Shown here: positions 43,071 to 55,200 of the stretch, piece after piece
Layout: every line of letters begins with the position of its first letter
Position numbering within the stretch: position 1 is the stretch's first letter
Origin: Bos javanicus
Lineage: Eukaryota; Chordata; Mammalia; Artiodactyla; Bovidae
Assembly (NCBI RefSeq): GCF_032452875.1
Contig: NC_083879.1
Coordinates: 86,375,572 to 86,439,571 of the forward strand
Direction of reading: 5' to 3'
Length of the DNA stretch: 64,000 nucleotides
Notes under the pieces: model-generated
What the model was told of the DNA's origin: nothing
Database searches by the model: none
What the model saw: the letters and a program-made list of their open reading frames with translations, nothing else
Made by a program: the position numbers and the translations under genes

Positions 43071-45984
43071 CAGTTTTACTGTGTAGAAACCAGAGCAAAC
43101 CATGCATGATCCACAAAAGACCCCCAACATTCCATCAGCTCCAAGAGCCACAGAACCGGAGAGCCACGGCTGCGGGCCCAGGGAGAGGAATGTGTCAAGA
43201 TATGAAAACCCTTTGATCCTACCAAGAAAATTAAGACGTGATTAGAAACGTCATGGTTTGGGTCGTCCCATAATGAATAATTCCAAATAAATCCCACCAT
43301 TATTCTGTTTATTTGTTTTACTAAGAGCTATTTGAAGTCGTTGGAGCTGAAAGTATGTTTCAACATGCCAAGCGCATTTACAGTATCTTGTAATCATCTT
43401 GCTAACCAGTTCACAGGCAAACAGTGATTGGAGTTCTGTGTTTATTTCAGATACCTCGGTGTGTCCTACCCGCAGATAAGAATCCGGCTCAGAGACCTTT
43501 CTGAAGGGGCTGCAACACCCCCGGGAAATTGTCCCAGGAGTGTGACTCAGGAAGACGAGTACATGAAGCATCTTCTGCTTTACTGGAAGAGTCAGTGGCA
43601 ACTAGGTACTTATGACAGCGGTGCCTCGTGAAGCTTGCATGCGCTGCATATATATTTGACGTCAGTTGATTCAGGGTGGGGGCAGGTTCTGGAGAGAAGG
43701 AGTAAGGGCAGAGGACACAGCCACACACCAAGCTAACCACTCACTTTTTCCACCCAGAGTGGGAGTTGGGCTCGGAGACACATTCACAGCTCTGTTGTCA
43801 TCCTGAGCTCAGAGGAAAAACCAAGCTCGTCTTGGTTCACAGAGACAGCAACCCAAGCTTGTAGTACCTGCAGCTTCTACGCCCTTCTCCCTGGCACCCC
43901 CACCCTCCTCCGCATTTGCTCCCTTACCTGCGAGGCACATGTCTGTGGGGTACAGACACACACACCCCGCTCAGCCCAGAAGGGTGCAGCCACATTGAGA
44001 ATGCCTTGGTCTGTTGTTTGGGTAACTTCCCCACTGTTTTCCTCGTCCACATTCTGCCAAGGTCCACTGTTGCGGGGTGGGAGGAGGGGTGAAGATTTGC
44101 CACCGTCCAAATACAGGAACGCAGGCAAATTTAAGAAAAAAAAACTGAATTTCATCTTAAAAAAGAAGTTAAATTTTGAAAATTAGCTTCAACCGATACA
44201 CAGTTTAACAGATTCCTTGCATTATATTGGTTATCTTAGATATAGTGGTCTCTGAGTTTAGTCCTGTTTTCATAATAATGGCTAATTCTGTAGCTGGAAT
44301 GGTTGCCAGTGAGGGGAGAGGGGCGGTGAGGACAGGCGGAGCACGCAGGCAGAGTGTAGGCCCTCTTCTCTCGCCTTGGTGAACACTCTGTAATTCGGGG
44401 GGGAAAGCAGACCCTGGGGAACAACCTCTCCGGATGAAGTCTTCAGAACCAAACCCCAGCCAGTAATGACACTGACCTCAATCCACCACTCTACTTTGGC
44501 AGGACATGTCCATGTGGGCAGCGACACACTGATTTTGGCAGGGAATCTTGATGCACCAAATGAACCGAAGAACTGGGGTTCTTTCCAAAGTCTAGGTAAT
44601 ATTTCCAGAAATGCCAGCCACTTACATCTTTAGCCTCAATGGCTAGAGTATTACTGATGAAAGAATATTTGTCTTTTCTCTCTCTCTCTTTTGTTTTTTG
44701 GTGAATTGAAGGGATAACTGTGTTGATGCTACATTTTTTAACCACGTAACTGTAGAGTAGCTGCTGCCTTTGTTGACTACATATTAACACATCTGTTCAT
44801 TTTAGCAAAGTTAATTTCTATAGAATAACGAATACTTGTTTAAACATTTTGGGCAAAATGGTGCACATTCATGAATCACTGACAGCTGCGCACACTGCGT
44901 TTTCTTGGTTCTAAGACACACATTTTGTTCCATCATCTTCGGAATCTAAGTACACCGTTACCCTCGGTGACAGCTCACAGCTCTAAGTGGCAGAGTTTTC
45001 CATGCGTAGTGGCACATGAGATAAAGACGCGTCTCACTGTCAGAGGCATCTCAGGCTGGTGGAAAAGAAAAAGTGCGCGCGTGTGTTCATAACCTGTGGA
45101 TAATTTCTTGTCCACGTGGTCTGGGCTGAAGAGAAGTCACATCAAGGATCGTCTAGTCTTCCATGATACTTCCTTACAGAGGGATTACAAGTTTCACACC
45201 CAAACTTCAGCATGGCTCTCTTTATTCTAGAAAGTCTTGTATTTAAAATAGCTGGTTCTCACTAGATCACAATACGCATTTGACAGAGGAGTCCTACTGC
45301 CTTGGACCAGAGGTGGTCCAACGTGACTGCAAAGGCTCCTGATGAAAACTCTAGAAGACTCTCAAAGGATGAAGGAAGGGGACCAGTTTTCTGATTGGTA
45401 CCCAAGCAGATGCTTGACGATGAGTCAAAACGGAAAAATCAAAGTTAGTGCCACTGAATGGGATTTAGTGAATATTCTAGGTTTCAAGATGAGCCCACAA
45501 ATGTGTATCAGAATACTCAGCTCCACTTGTGCGCGCTTCCTGGAACCTTTACAAGGCAATTACCATAATGCAGGAAAATCACTCCCGCCGAGCCCACAGC
45601 GTGCGGGGCGACAGCTCCAGCCTGAAGTCTTTCTGCACCTTTTCCCAGAGCAAGTCTTCGGGAGGCCTGGGACCCAGTGTGAAACATCAGGTCAGTTCGA
45701 GGTGGTGTAGGGACCGTAGAGAGAAGAGAAGGAGTTTGTTTCGATTGTTAAACTTTTCAATGACAAGGATTCCAGACAGGAACAGCTGACACATGGCCTC
45801 TGTGCTCCAGCACCGACTGTGTGCACGAGCCTGCTGGCCGGAGACACAGTCCCCTGGGCACATGGGGAGGGTCCACCTTTACGTGTTTCTGGCGAGGTTG
45901 ATGCTGCTCTGCGTGCAGCCCTCTGCTCTCCCCACGTCTCACTCTTCCTGGGAGCATTACCTCAGCGTCCTCTACGTCCGATTT
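43071..45984. other. Noncoding stretch, no gene seen
   Basis: Unique-looking DNA of average composition. Frames are short. A 122-codon + frame at 45342-45710 has no recognisable domain and no splice context I would trust. Confidence 0.4.
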
Positions 45985-46670
45985 AAAGGGAATTACCTAT
46001 GACTTCAATTATGTGTCCCTTATCAGCTGATGTTACACTACACGGATTTGCATTGAAAGGCCACAAAGAAAGAGCAAGTCATGGCAGCCAGCCAAATAAA
46101 AGAGTAATGTTCTGGTGAATTTAGCCTAAATAATTTACTGCTATATAAAAGTGGAAAAGTGGAAGGTGAACCCTTTGACCAATAAATCTCTCCTGCCCGT
46201 GAAACCCTTATCTGGTTGCCTCCAACATATTCTGCACGAGGAAGCCATCACCATTGGCTCTGGTTCGTTATTTGTAAACCTTGATCTTCTGCACTCGGTG
46301 TCCTAAATATGGATAATTAGCATCAGTTTATCACGCTTCTGCATATTTCCTCTTCTCTCCAAACATGCATGCTTCTATTGGCTGCCGTTCTCGCGCAGAA
46401 GATTATGGAGACAGATTGCAGAGAATGAATGTGCTCAACGAGATTAGGAAGGAATAGAAATAGCAACTTGGCCAATAAATTCCTCGTGAGAGCCTTATCA
46501 TGCAATTACACGTTGCCTCGCGCCACACTCTCCCAGCCTCTTAATCCAACGCCCCACCAAGAATAAAATTTCACTAATTTCTGAATTACTGCGTAGCCTC
46601 CCAACTCGTTCCCGAGGACGGTTCGGAGGAGAAACGCTGCCGAAAACTACACATCCAACTTTCCAATAAA
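45985..46670. promoter_or_regulatory. Candidate conserved noncoding element with overlapping POU and SOX sites
   Basis: An AT-rich block with ATTTGCAT at 46046-46053 overlapping CATTGAA at 46051-46057, the latter the reverse of the full SOX consensus TTCAATG. There are further sites: ggataattagc near 46311, ccattgg near 46251, ctattgg near 46375, ccaataaa near 46188 and 46473, and tgcaattac near 46501. No repeat or frame. A strong enhancer candidate by motif density, about 26.6 kb from the SOX1 start. Confidence 0.5.
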
Positions 46671-48660
46671 CCGTGAAAGTTGAAACGTCAGGAAGAGCGG
46701 CACAGACTCGGGGAGGCTCAGCGGCTACAAAGGGCTGTGCCAGCCCTCAGCCCAGAGACACCGTCTCTTCCCTCCTGGATCACTTAGGGGGCTCAGGATG
46801 GGAGGGAGGGGAGGATTATCTGCTCTTAGACGATACAGCGTGTTTGAAAACCGGACAAAGCTTTGCTAGTTTTCTCCTGGTCGCTGATCACATCGTGGCC
46901 CTTGAGTCCCCGGCAGTCACTCGGCCCCTCTGAGAACAGCTCACACGGCCTGTTTCACCATCGGCCCCTCTTCCGGGTCCTCGCTGACACATTGTAGCTT
47001 CTTACGCCCCTTGACAAGTTGGCATATATGAATGGGAGCGTTCTTGCCCCTCCGTGTCTCCTAAGAGTGCAACAAGGGCCGTCCCAGGAGCTCACTCGCC
47101 CCTCCACCTGTTCACACATCCGCTGGGCTTCATGGTCCGTTAGGTGCTTAGGGAGGCCTGTCAGGCCCCCCAACACACCAGGGACCATCTCCCACCCAGA
47201 GCCGCAGTCAGGCGGTGGGATACACCCACACAAACAAGGCGCGGCGGCAGGGGGAAACGCCGCAGCAAATCCAGATGGAATCCTAAACGATGCGCGCGCC
47301 CTTGCAGACTGTGGGCGGAAGAATTCTGAGCTGAAGCCCTCCCCAGCAAGTGTGAGGCTGCGTGCACTGTGCCTGCCCAGGTGACGTCTGCAAGGGCCTC
47401 GGCGGGATGGGGAGAAAGGACCCCGTGTTCCGGAGCTCCCCCTTCCAGGCTTAGAGTCCAGAGGCTTGAGTGGACGGTGTTCAGGCAAGGAGTGTTTCTG
47501 GGAGCTGGCCGCATCCTAATGCAGAGCCATGCAGTAACCACACAGAGCCGAGGCCTGTCCGGCCAGCTGACCGGACGGACGCTGCGGGTGCGGACGCTGA
47601 GGAGCGCGGGTTGGCCTCACGCTCGCTGCCCAGCTACTCGCTGCCCAGGCGTTCCTTTCTCGGAGAGAGCCGGCCGGGTACCTTGTGGGGAGAGAGGGAC
47701 CAGGCGTCTGGGCCGGCCTAGGGGAGGCCTCTTCTGAGGCGCTGGACTCTCAGGAGGCCCAGTTGCTCGGAGGACAGGGGTTGCCCCAGAGCCTCGAACA
47801 CAGCCACCGTGGCAGCCCCAGCTGCAGGCTGCCCGGTTCGAGGCCTACCATCTGCCCGGAAATAAACAGAACCATCTTCCCTGCGCTGATGTCGGAGCAG
47901 TTCTGCCTCCCTGAACCCTCCTCCCTTGCAGAGCCCCTCAAGTCCCACCCCAGGGACTGGGGGTCCCGCTGGGCGGATCGAGGGGCCTGGAGAAGAAGCA
48001 GGCCGGGGTGTTGATTTTGTTTCCTGTTGGGTAGGGCCCCATCCAGGGCCCCCGCTCCAGCCAAGAGCCCACAGATGCCAGGCCGACCCAGGAGCAGTCG
48101 GGGTTGGGGTACCGAGCTGGGGAACCTCCAGGCCCCGGAGTGAAATGAGAGGCGCAGTTATTAATAACTGCCTGCGCTCCCCTGGCTCATGTTTCCTGAG
48201 TCGGTGAGCTAAGTTGGGGGGCAGGGATGGGAGGGAGGACGTTTGCCATTAATCTGGGAACAAACGGCCAACCTGGGTGACTGGGATTTTCGCCTTTCTT
48301 TTCTCCCTGCTCTCAGTATGGGGAAGCGGAGCCCGCGGGGCGATTGTGCGGCGTCTGCTGGAATTTGGCAGCGCGGAGGCTTGGAGAGCAGCCCCATGCT
48401 GGCTCCTATTCAGCCGGCCGGTTCTCCTCGAGCTTTGGAAGTTTCACTCAGCCGTGCACTCAATGGCTTCACAAAGCTGATTACAAGCTTCAGCGCATTC
48501 CTGAAGGAGCCAAAAGCGACGCAGGTGCAAACGAGCCGAGGGAGCCCCTTATCCCAGTGACAGAATGGGACAAGCTGGGAAAGGCTTGGACCACACAAAT
48601 CCAAGCGCACCAGGCAGCAGAAAGCCTGCCTTGGGAACCAGGGGTCATTATCCGCCCTAT
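46671..48660. other. Noncoding stretch, no gene seen
   Basis: GC-moderate DNA that grows GC-rich rightwards. The 177-codon minus frame at 46955-47488 and others overlap on opposite strands and are not credible genes. Confidence 0.4.
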
Positions 48661-49510
48661 TCAGCAGGGCCTGGGGACCCTGGGGGCCCGGGAGGCCGGC
48701 CTGCGAGGGCGTGCTGGCGGCCGTGGGGGCCCCGCCGGGCCTGTAGCCAGGCGAGAGACGCGGGCCGCCCGTGGGCCTGTGCATCTGCACCGACGGCGCC
48801 AGCGAAGTCGGGGCGCGGACAGGCCTGGGGTAGCCCCAGTAGGGACACAGGACGCAGCCTGGTGTGCGGACGGCTGCAACCTCTGTTCACCCCCTGTCCG
48901 GACTGCCTGCCCTTCCCCTGTCCCAGCCCGGCGCCACGGGTCCCTGCGCCCCCCGCCCCAGGCCACTGTCCCTGGGCCCCAAGGGTCACTCTGCGCCCTT
49001 TCTCCCCCAGCCCGCCTTCCCCATCAATCCTCGCGTCCGCCGGTCCCGCGTAGGGCAACCCCGACACCGTCAGGTGGGAGGGACCGTGTCAGAGCCCCGA
49101 TCGCCGGGCCGCCCCGTCGGACGAGCTCCTCGTGGCGAGGACGCCTGCGCTGCGAGTCTGACTCCGCCGGGAGGAGGAGGGCGGGCCCTCTGGGGCGCGG
49201 AGGATGAGTGACGTCCCGGCTGGGCGCAAGGACACAAACCCAGGGCCGCGGGTGGCGAGAGGAAAGGGGCGCGCGGCGGGGAGCGCGCGGGAAAGGAGAG
49301 CCCGCGAGGGGGGCGGTGAACGCGGGCGGAGCTGGAGGCCCTGGGGAACCGCGCGGCGTCCGGGAGAGCGCAGCCCTGTATTCCCTGCGTGGGGAAGGGG
49401 CCCTGTCGTGCGCGCCCCCTCGCCCCGCGACCGCGTCCTTCTACCCGTCGGCAGCGCGCTGGACCCGGCTGCGCCCGAGGGTCCCTGCGGGCAGGGCGCG
49501 CGCGCTGACG
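48661..49510. promoter_or_regulatory. CpG-rich block, left of the 49.5 kb element
   Basis: Dense GC and CpG, with long overlapping open frames on both strands as expected from composition. No TATA or splice donor stands out. It may be an orphan CpG island. Confidence 0.5.
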
Positions 49511-49680
49511 CTCTTTTGTCTGATAACTAATTTGAGTTAATGCGATCTTTATGTAAAGCTAACAGCGGATAATTGTCTATTTTCTCGCCAACAATCTCCA
49601 TCACAATCACTTATCTGGAAACCTGCGGCTGGATTAATCGTTATATTCCCGAGATGAGCGTCGCTGCCATGCGCAGCGAA
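49511..49680. promoter_or_regulatory. Compact candidate enhancer: three SOX cores and an OTX site
   Basis: An abruptly AT-rich segment of about 170 bp flanked on both sides by CpG-rich DNA. It has ATTGT at 49572-49576, ACAAT at 49591-49595 and 49603-49607, and GGATTA at 49631-49636 (OTX type, within ggattaatcg), plus taactaatttgagttaatg at 49523. No coding potential. The motif set matches neural SoxB1/OTX enhancers known from vertebrates, but function is inferred. Confidence 0.55.
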
Positions 49681-50280
49681 CGCGGGTGGGGACGGGGAAG
49701 CGCCTCCTCCGCGCCTGCGGGACCTCGAGTCGGCCATCGGGCTACTGCCTGGGGCCCAGGCTGCCCGGGCTTCGGTGCCCACGGGTGCGGCCGGAGGGCA
49801 CCTGCCACAGAACTTGCTCTGCTCGGGTGGGCGGTGCGGGGGGGCAGAGGAAGGGCGGGGGCAGGCGAGAGGGCCGCCCGCAGGGACCCCGCCCATCCTG
49901 ACGCGGCCTCGGGGTCCGCGCGGCCCGGGCGCGCTCAGCGCCAGAATCGCGCCTTTTGACCTGGCAGAACCCGTGCTCTCGGCCTTCGCTGTTTTCAGCA
50001 GGAAAGGTTCTCCCTCCTGGTCTGGGTTCCTCCAGCTTCGTCCCCTGCCCCACCCACTCCGTCCGAATTAAGTCCCTCCCCCAGGTCCCCTCCTCCAGGA
50101 TGCCCATCTCTGCAAAGCACAGGCAGCGTCTAGGGCCCGGAGATGGCAATCCCCCGGAGAGGAGGTGCGGAGACCCGCCCCAGCTCTGCCGCCCCCGCGC
50201 TCCCCGGTGGGGGTGAACCTCGGCGGCAGAGGCATCTGAGGCCTGGGCGTGGGGTGGGGCGGGGGGGGGCACTTGGGTGG
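49681..50280. promoter_or_regulatory. CpG-rich block, right of the 49.5 kb element
   Basis: CpG-rich DNA to about 50.28 kb, ending in a G-run at 50260-50268. No gene is recognised. Confidence 0.45.
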
Positions 50281-50589
50281 CCAGGATTTTGTCTTTGAGC
50301 TGAAATCAAAACGTCAGTTCGGATGAAACTCCGACGGGGAAGGAGGCGCTCCGCGCCTGGGTGTGCTGTGCGCGGTGACTTGTAGACGGTGGACTTCTGA
50401 AGGAGGGGCTGGTGTGGCCCGTCGATTGGAAGCAAACCATTCGATTCCCCAACTCCGATGGGCTGGCCTAGGGACCTCCGCAACTCTTCAAAACGATGCT
50501 TCCGGGAGAGAGCAAATTCTGTCTCAATTGGTGAAGGTTTTTGGCCACATGGCCTGGAACTGGTTCCCTTCGGACAGCGTAACTCTTAA

Positions 50590-51240
50590 ACTTCGGGAGT
50601 GAAAGAATACAGGGAAACCAAGAGCCATAAAATCATTGGATTGTTGGATAAAGAAGGATCCCAAATTGCCCCCCAAATAAGGCATTGTAAATTCCTGTTG
50701 AAATCCTTAAGCCTTCCCTTTCCCCTCCAGCGACTTGATGAGGTCTTTAAAAGCAAACAAGTAAATCCACTCTGGGGTCGGCGGCGGCCCCGCCGGGTTT
50801 CCCAGGCTGCTCTTTGTGCGGCGGGCGGCCCGGCCCACTTAGCCTCTCACCTGAGCCTTGTCATCCGGGCATCTCCCAGTGATCGGGGAACAAAGCTGGT
50901 CCCCGCGGCAGCCCCGCTGGTCAATCAGGCAGAACAGACTATGCAAATGCGGCGCGGAGCCGCAGCTCCGGGAACACTGGCCCCTTTGTCTGGAGCGTCT
51001 CAAAGCGGGAGCAGCTGCACAGACTTGTCGCCCCAGACCCTCCGTTGCCACACTAATGTCATCATCGCAAAACATCAGATTTTGAAAACTATACAATCCG
51101 AATTCATTAGCAGCCTCCTCGCAAAGGTTTCTCTTCTCCGTGTGACAAGTTGCAAACTCCAGACCCCCTTCTGCTTTGTGGAGGGGGGCGCGGGGGGTGG
51201 GGGCCGGAGTTTGGCAAGTGACAAGGGCTGATGACCCATC
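50590..51240. promoter_or_regulatory. Candidate regulatory element with octamer and SOX cores
   Basis: It contains attggattgttgg near 50636, gcattgt near 50683, and a perfect ATGCAAAT octamer at 50941-50948. Further right are gtcatcatcgc and acaatccgaattcattagc at about 51058-51110. A 210-codon + frame spans 50599-51231 but has no recognised domain and starts without a clear ATG homologue, so I favour a regulatory reading. Medium-low certainty. Confidence 0.4.
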
Positions 51241-52631
51241 ACTTCCTCCTTCTGCTGAATTCAAGACCTCGAAACCTGTCCTGGGGGCTCTGAGCTACTT
51301 CCTAGGACGAGGGGCCTGGGAGATGCCCACCTTTTCAGATTTTCCTTAAGTGTTGCTTCTAAGTTTAAAATTCCTAGGAGCAGCCAAGATAGCCAGTGGA
51401 GAGAATTTAACAGAACCCAGTCTTCTGCTTCCCTGACAACACCCGCGCGAGGTTCTGAAATTACTTTCTTCAGACTGAACTCAAAACCATACCTACTAGG
51501 GCCACGGTGTGGCCTGAAGCTGCAAGACAGCTACACGGGGTTTGGAGGCACCCCCAGCACCACTACAAACAGCTGGCCACTCTGGGCACCCCACGACCCG
51601 AGTCTTGGGGGCCTGTGTGTCTGTCCCCCCCTCGACCAAGGACGCTCCTCCTTCTCCATCACCTCATGCCCCTCGGCCCCCATCTTCCAGGGAGACCTCG
51701 TTTTTCCTAGAACCGCGATGGCAGAGGGACGCCCTGGGCTCACCTGCGGCCCAGGTGGGGGGCATGCGGGGCTGCGCGCCCGAAGCCCCCAAGGTGCCTC
51801 GGAGGCGTCTTTGCCTGCTTAAGGCGCGGCTCAGGGAACAGTGTTAACCTGCCCCTCTGTTAACAGGGTTCTGTGCCCACTGCCCTCTCCTTCCTCCGTG
51901 GGCTGGAAGTGGTCCCCAGGAAAAGGCAGTCGACGTGTCGAAAGCCACCAGGTCAATTTGTAGCCCGCAGCTGAGGACTGCATGCGCCCCGCCCGGCACC
52001 TCCCGTCTCCTGACCAGCTGGGAGGCCTGGAAGGGGAGTCACCCAAACGGAGGACGGAAAGCAAGGGGGGGAGGCCCCCAGAGGCTGAGCTTGTTTGGTT
52101 GGGGGGACGGGAGGCCAAGATCGCCCCCCAGAAAACTGTAGGGGGCTCCTCCCAAGTGCGGACACTTCGTGGGGAACTGGACTAAAGCCCTTCTTCCCAG
52201 AAAACTGACTGGGCCTGGGCCCTGCGGGTGTACTTGGAAGTCTCTTGATGCCTGGGACCTCCCACTTCCCCCACCAGCCCTCCGAGCCCCTCCTGCACCC
52301 TCCAGGGGCCCCATGCAGCTGGGCGGGCTGGAGGCTGGGGGTCTCCCCACCTGGAGGTCCTGGCTGCGGGCACGCGGCTCCCAGGATGCTGCCAGTTCCA
52401 GGGAAGCCAGGTCTTTGCCCAGTGGCCTCACCAGGGTCTCTCCAGGGTGTAGACAGCACCTGGTTCACTGGGGGCACCCAAATACAGTGCTGAAACCCTG
52501 AAGGGGCCCTCCTGGGTGGAGCCCGTGGCCCCGGTCAAGTGTGAGTGACCAGGATGGGCCTTTTCCTGGCAGAGGTGGCCCAGCCTCCGGGGAGCTGGTG
52601 AGCCTGGCTCTGCCCTCGCCTCCCTCCTGGG
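51241..52631. other. Noncoding stretch, no gene seen
   Basis: GC-rich unique DNA. Frames of 100-174 codons overlap on both strands without domains. Confidence 0.4.
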
Positions 52632-53148
52632 CTCACACTCACACATGCTGTGCACATCCTTACACACCCACACATTGTCCACACCCTTACACACTCACAC
52701 ACATGCTATCCACAACCTGACACATTCACTCACACTCACTGTGCACATCCTTACACACTCACACTCACTGTGCACATCCTTGCACACACACATGCTGTCC
52801 ACAACCTGACACACACTCACACTCACTGTGCACATCCTTACACACTCACCTACATGTTGTGCACATCCTTACACACCCCCACACACTGTGCACATCCTTA
52901 CACACCCACACTCACTATGCACATCCTTACACATTGTGCACATCCTTACACACACTGTGCACATCCTTACATGCTCACTTACACACACTGTGCACATCCT
53001 TACACACTCACCCATACATGCTGTGCACTCACCACCCTCACAAGCACCAGAACCTCCCTCACACACAGCACATGCTACCCAGGACCACACACTCGTTGTC
53101 TCACCTGTGAGTCTCACACACACACACACGCACACGCACACACACGCT
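52632..53148. repeat. CA-rich minisatellite (VNTR-like)
   Basis: About 515 bp built from variable units around gcacatccttaca, which occurs at least nine times exactly, joined by cactcac and cacac spacers. It ends in a (CA)n run at 53116-53148. Unit length varies from about 20 to 45 bp. Likely length-polymorphic between animals. All open frames across it encode His/Thr/Leu/Cys repeats and are not genes. Confidence 0.9.
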
Positions 53149-53850
53149 GATTCTGGGCTGGCTGGGGAAAATCAAGCAGCTCTGCCCTGTGCATGGGGCA
53201 GGAGTGAGCGAGTCCATGTGGACACAGCAGGCACAGTGCTGAGGGGCGGGTAGCCCTTCCCCTTCTCTTCTGGGCTCTCAGATTCCCTCCTGAACCAGCA
53301 CTTCACGTCCACATTCACTTTCCCCCAAGACGGTTCCCTGGGCTTCCTCTTACTCATGTGGCTTCTGAACACTTCACACGTGGCTGGTTCAAGTGGAGAA
53401 GTGCTGAGCGCACGCTGCGCACGGAGCTTTAAAATGTAGCCTGGAAGCCAGCGTGCACAATACCTCACTATTCATTTTAAAATGCTGCTTTCCTGTTGAA
53501 ATGTTTATTTTTTTATACAGGGGTAAACTAGGTTCTTGAGGTTAGTTTCACTTGCTTCTTTTCACCCATTAAAAACGTAGCTCTTAACTCAGCTGTTGCT
53601 GGCGGCTTGCGTTGTATTTCTGCAGGGCGTCTCTGACTTTCCTCGGTGTCCTTCAGGAAGCAGAAGAGGACAAGCAGAGATGGCGGAAGATGCTGGTCCC
53701 GCGGTTCAGGGGGAGGCCAGGCAAAGCCGCCTGTGCTGGCGCTGCCTCTGCAACACGGCGTCTCATCCAAGCTTCGTTTCTCCCGCGGGAACTGGTGGCA
53801 GGGACGAGGTGGGAACGAGGCGGGGACGAGGTGGCACCACACTTTGTTTT
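53149..53850. other. Noncoding stretch, no gene seen
   Basis: Average composition, with a short gggacgaggtggga-type duplication near 53801-53832. No gene is recognised. Confidence 0.4.
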
Positions 53851-55200
53851 GTTGCCTGATTCATTTTCTTTCCATTTTAACTGTAATCTCATCTAATTAT
53901 TGTGTTGTGATCTCAGTCAGCAATCTTAAATGAACTCTCAAGTAACTTTGCAAGGGTCTTGCGAGGAGCATTGGGTGGGGATTAGATGTAAATTGCAGCA
54001 GGTTATCCGGTGATATCTCCATCGACGGAAGCAAACCCTTTCCTGTTGTTTTCAAATTTCAGATCCCATTTTTGGTTCTCTTCTGTTTCCTTTGTCCCCT
54101 GCCAGGTATCACCACCACCACGCACCACCACTGCACCTGAAGTAAAATGAACGACGCAGAGAGCCGGAGCCAGAACTTCTCCCAGTGAGGATGCTTTCTA
54201 TTAGGCAGGAGTAGAAGGGCTTTCTCCCCCCCCTCCCCAGGTTTTTTTTTATGATTGACTCATAGGTTTAAAAATCTGTGAAGTCACACCTTGGTCAAGG
54301 AGAATACAAGAAATCATTTGCAAGCTTTTTTGAATTTTAAATAAGATTTTTCAAAATAGTTTACATTAACACCTTAGAGACAAGAGTTCTAGAAATAAAG
54401 TAATAAAACTTAAAAATTATATTTGCTCTTTTGATGATAGCAAGAGACAAGAGAACTCTCCAAGAATATTGTATATACTAAATTCAGTATAACTGCATCA
54501 TGAGAAGTCTGTATGCCTATATATTTGCTAGACACACATTATATTTTTTACATATTTATCTTAAGGGCTATATAAGTGATGAAAAAACAATTCAGCAAAA
54601 ATGTAAGATGGCTCTACATTGCCAATAACTGACTGTATCTCATAGATAATTTTGGACAAAATTAAAAATATGTTCCTATCATAAAAGGAACCCTTCTGTT
54701 ACTCATTATTTGTACATTTATTTACAGGTCATTTTTGGCTAAATTAAATTTAATTAAGGGGAAAAGAAAATAGTGAAGAATACCCAAAATGATCAAGGCT
54801 TTGTGGGTAAGCTCATTAAAATGGTTTATTATCTGTATTAATTCCTTGGAAAATGCCATTCTTGTTATTCAAGGCTTGTGCATCATTAATAAGAAAATGA
54901 TAGAAATTTGAATTATTTCATTGGACCGCCTATTTTTTTTTAAGTTTCCAAGGAAATAACTGAAAATTTAGCATGTATGCTGCTGAAGAGCCATCAACAT
55001 CCAATTAGAAACTTAAGTAATCTCACTTGGGGTGTGTAGGATGGTGTATTTATTAATAGGCAGGTTGCTTATCTTATTTCCGAGATGACTCACGTTTGCT
55101 CTCATTAAATTTACCGAGATAACTGTAAGGAGCAAACCGCCAGATTTCAGAATTTAGCCACGCCCTGTCAACTCCTCTCCTCTGGTACTTTCTTGGAATC
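53851..55200. promoter_or_regulatory. Long AT-rich candidate enhancer block
   Basis: About 1.3 kb with very dense homeodomain and SOX-type cores. They include TAATTATTGTG at 53894-53904, ttaaatttaattaagg near 54743, gcatcattaataag near 54880, ttcattggacc near 54918, tccaattag near 55000 and tattaatagg near 55052. No frame longer than chance and no recognised repeat. Such long AT-rich, repeat-free blocks near developmental genes are often deeply conserved. This is not testable here. Confidence 0.5.
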
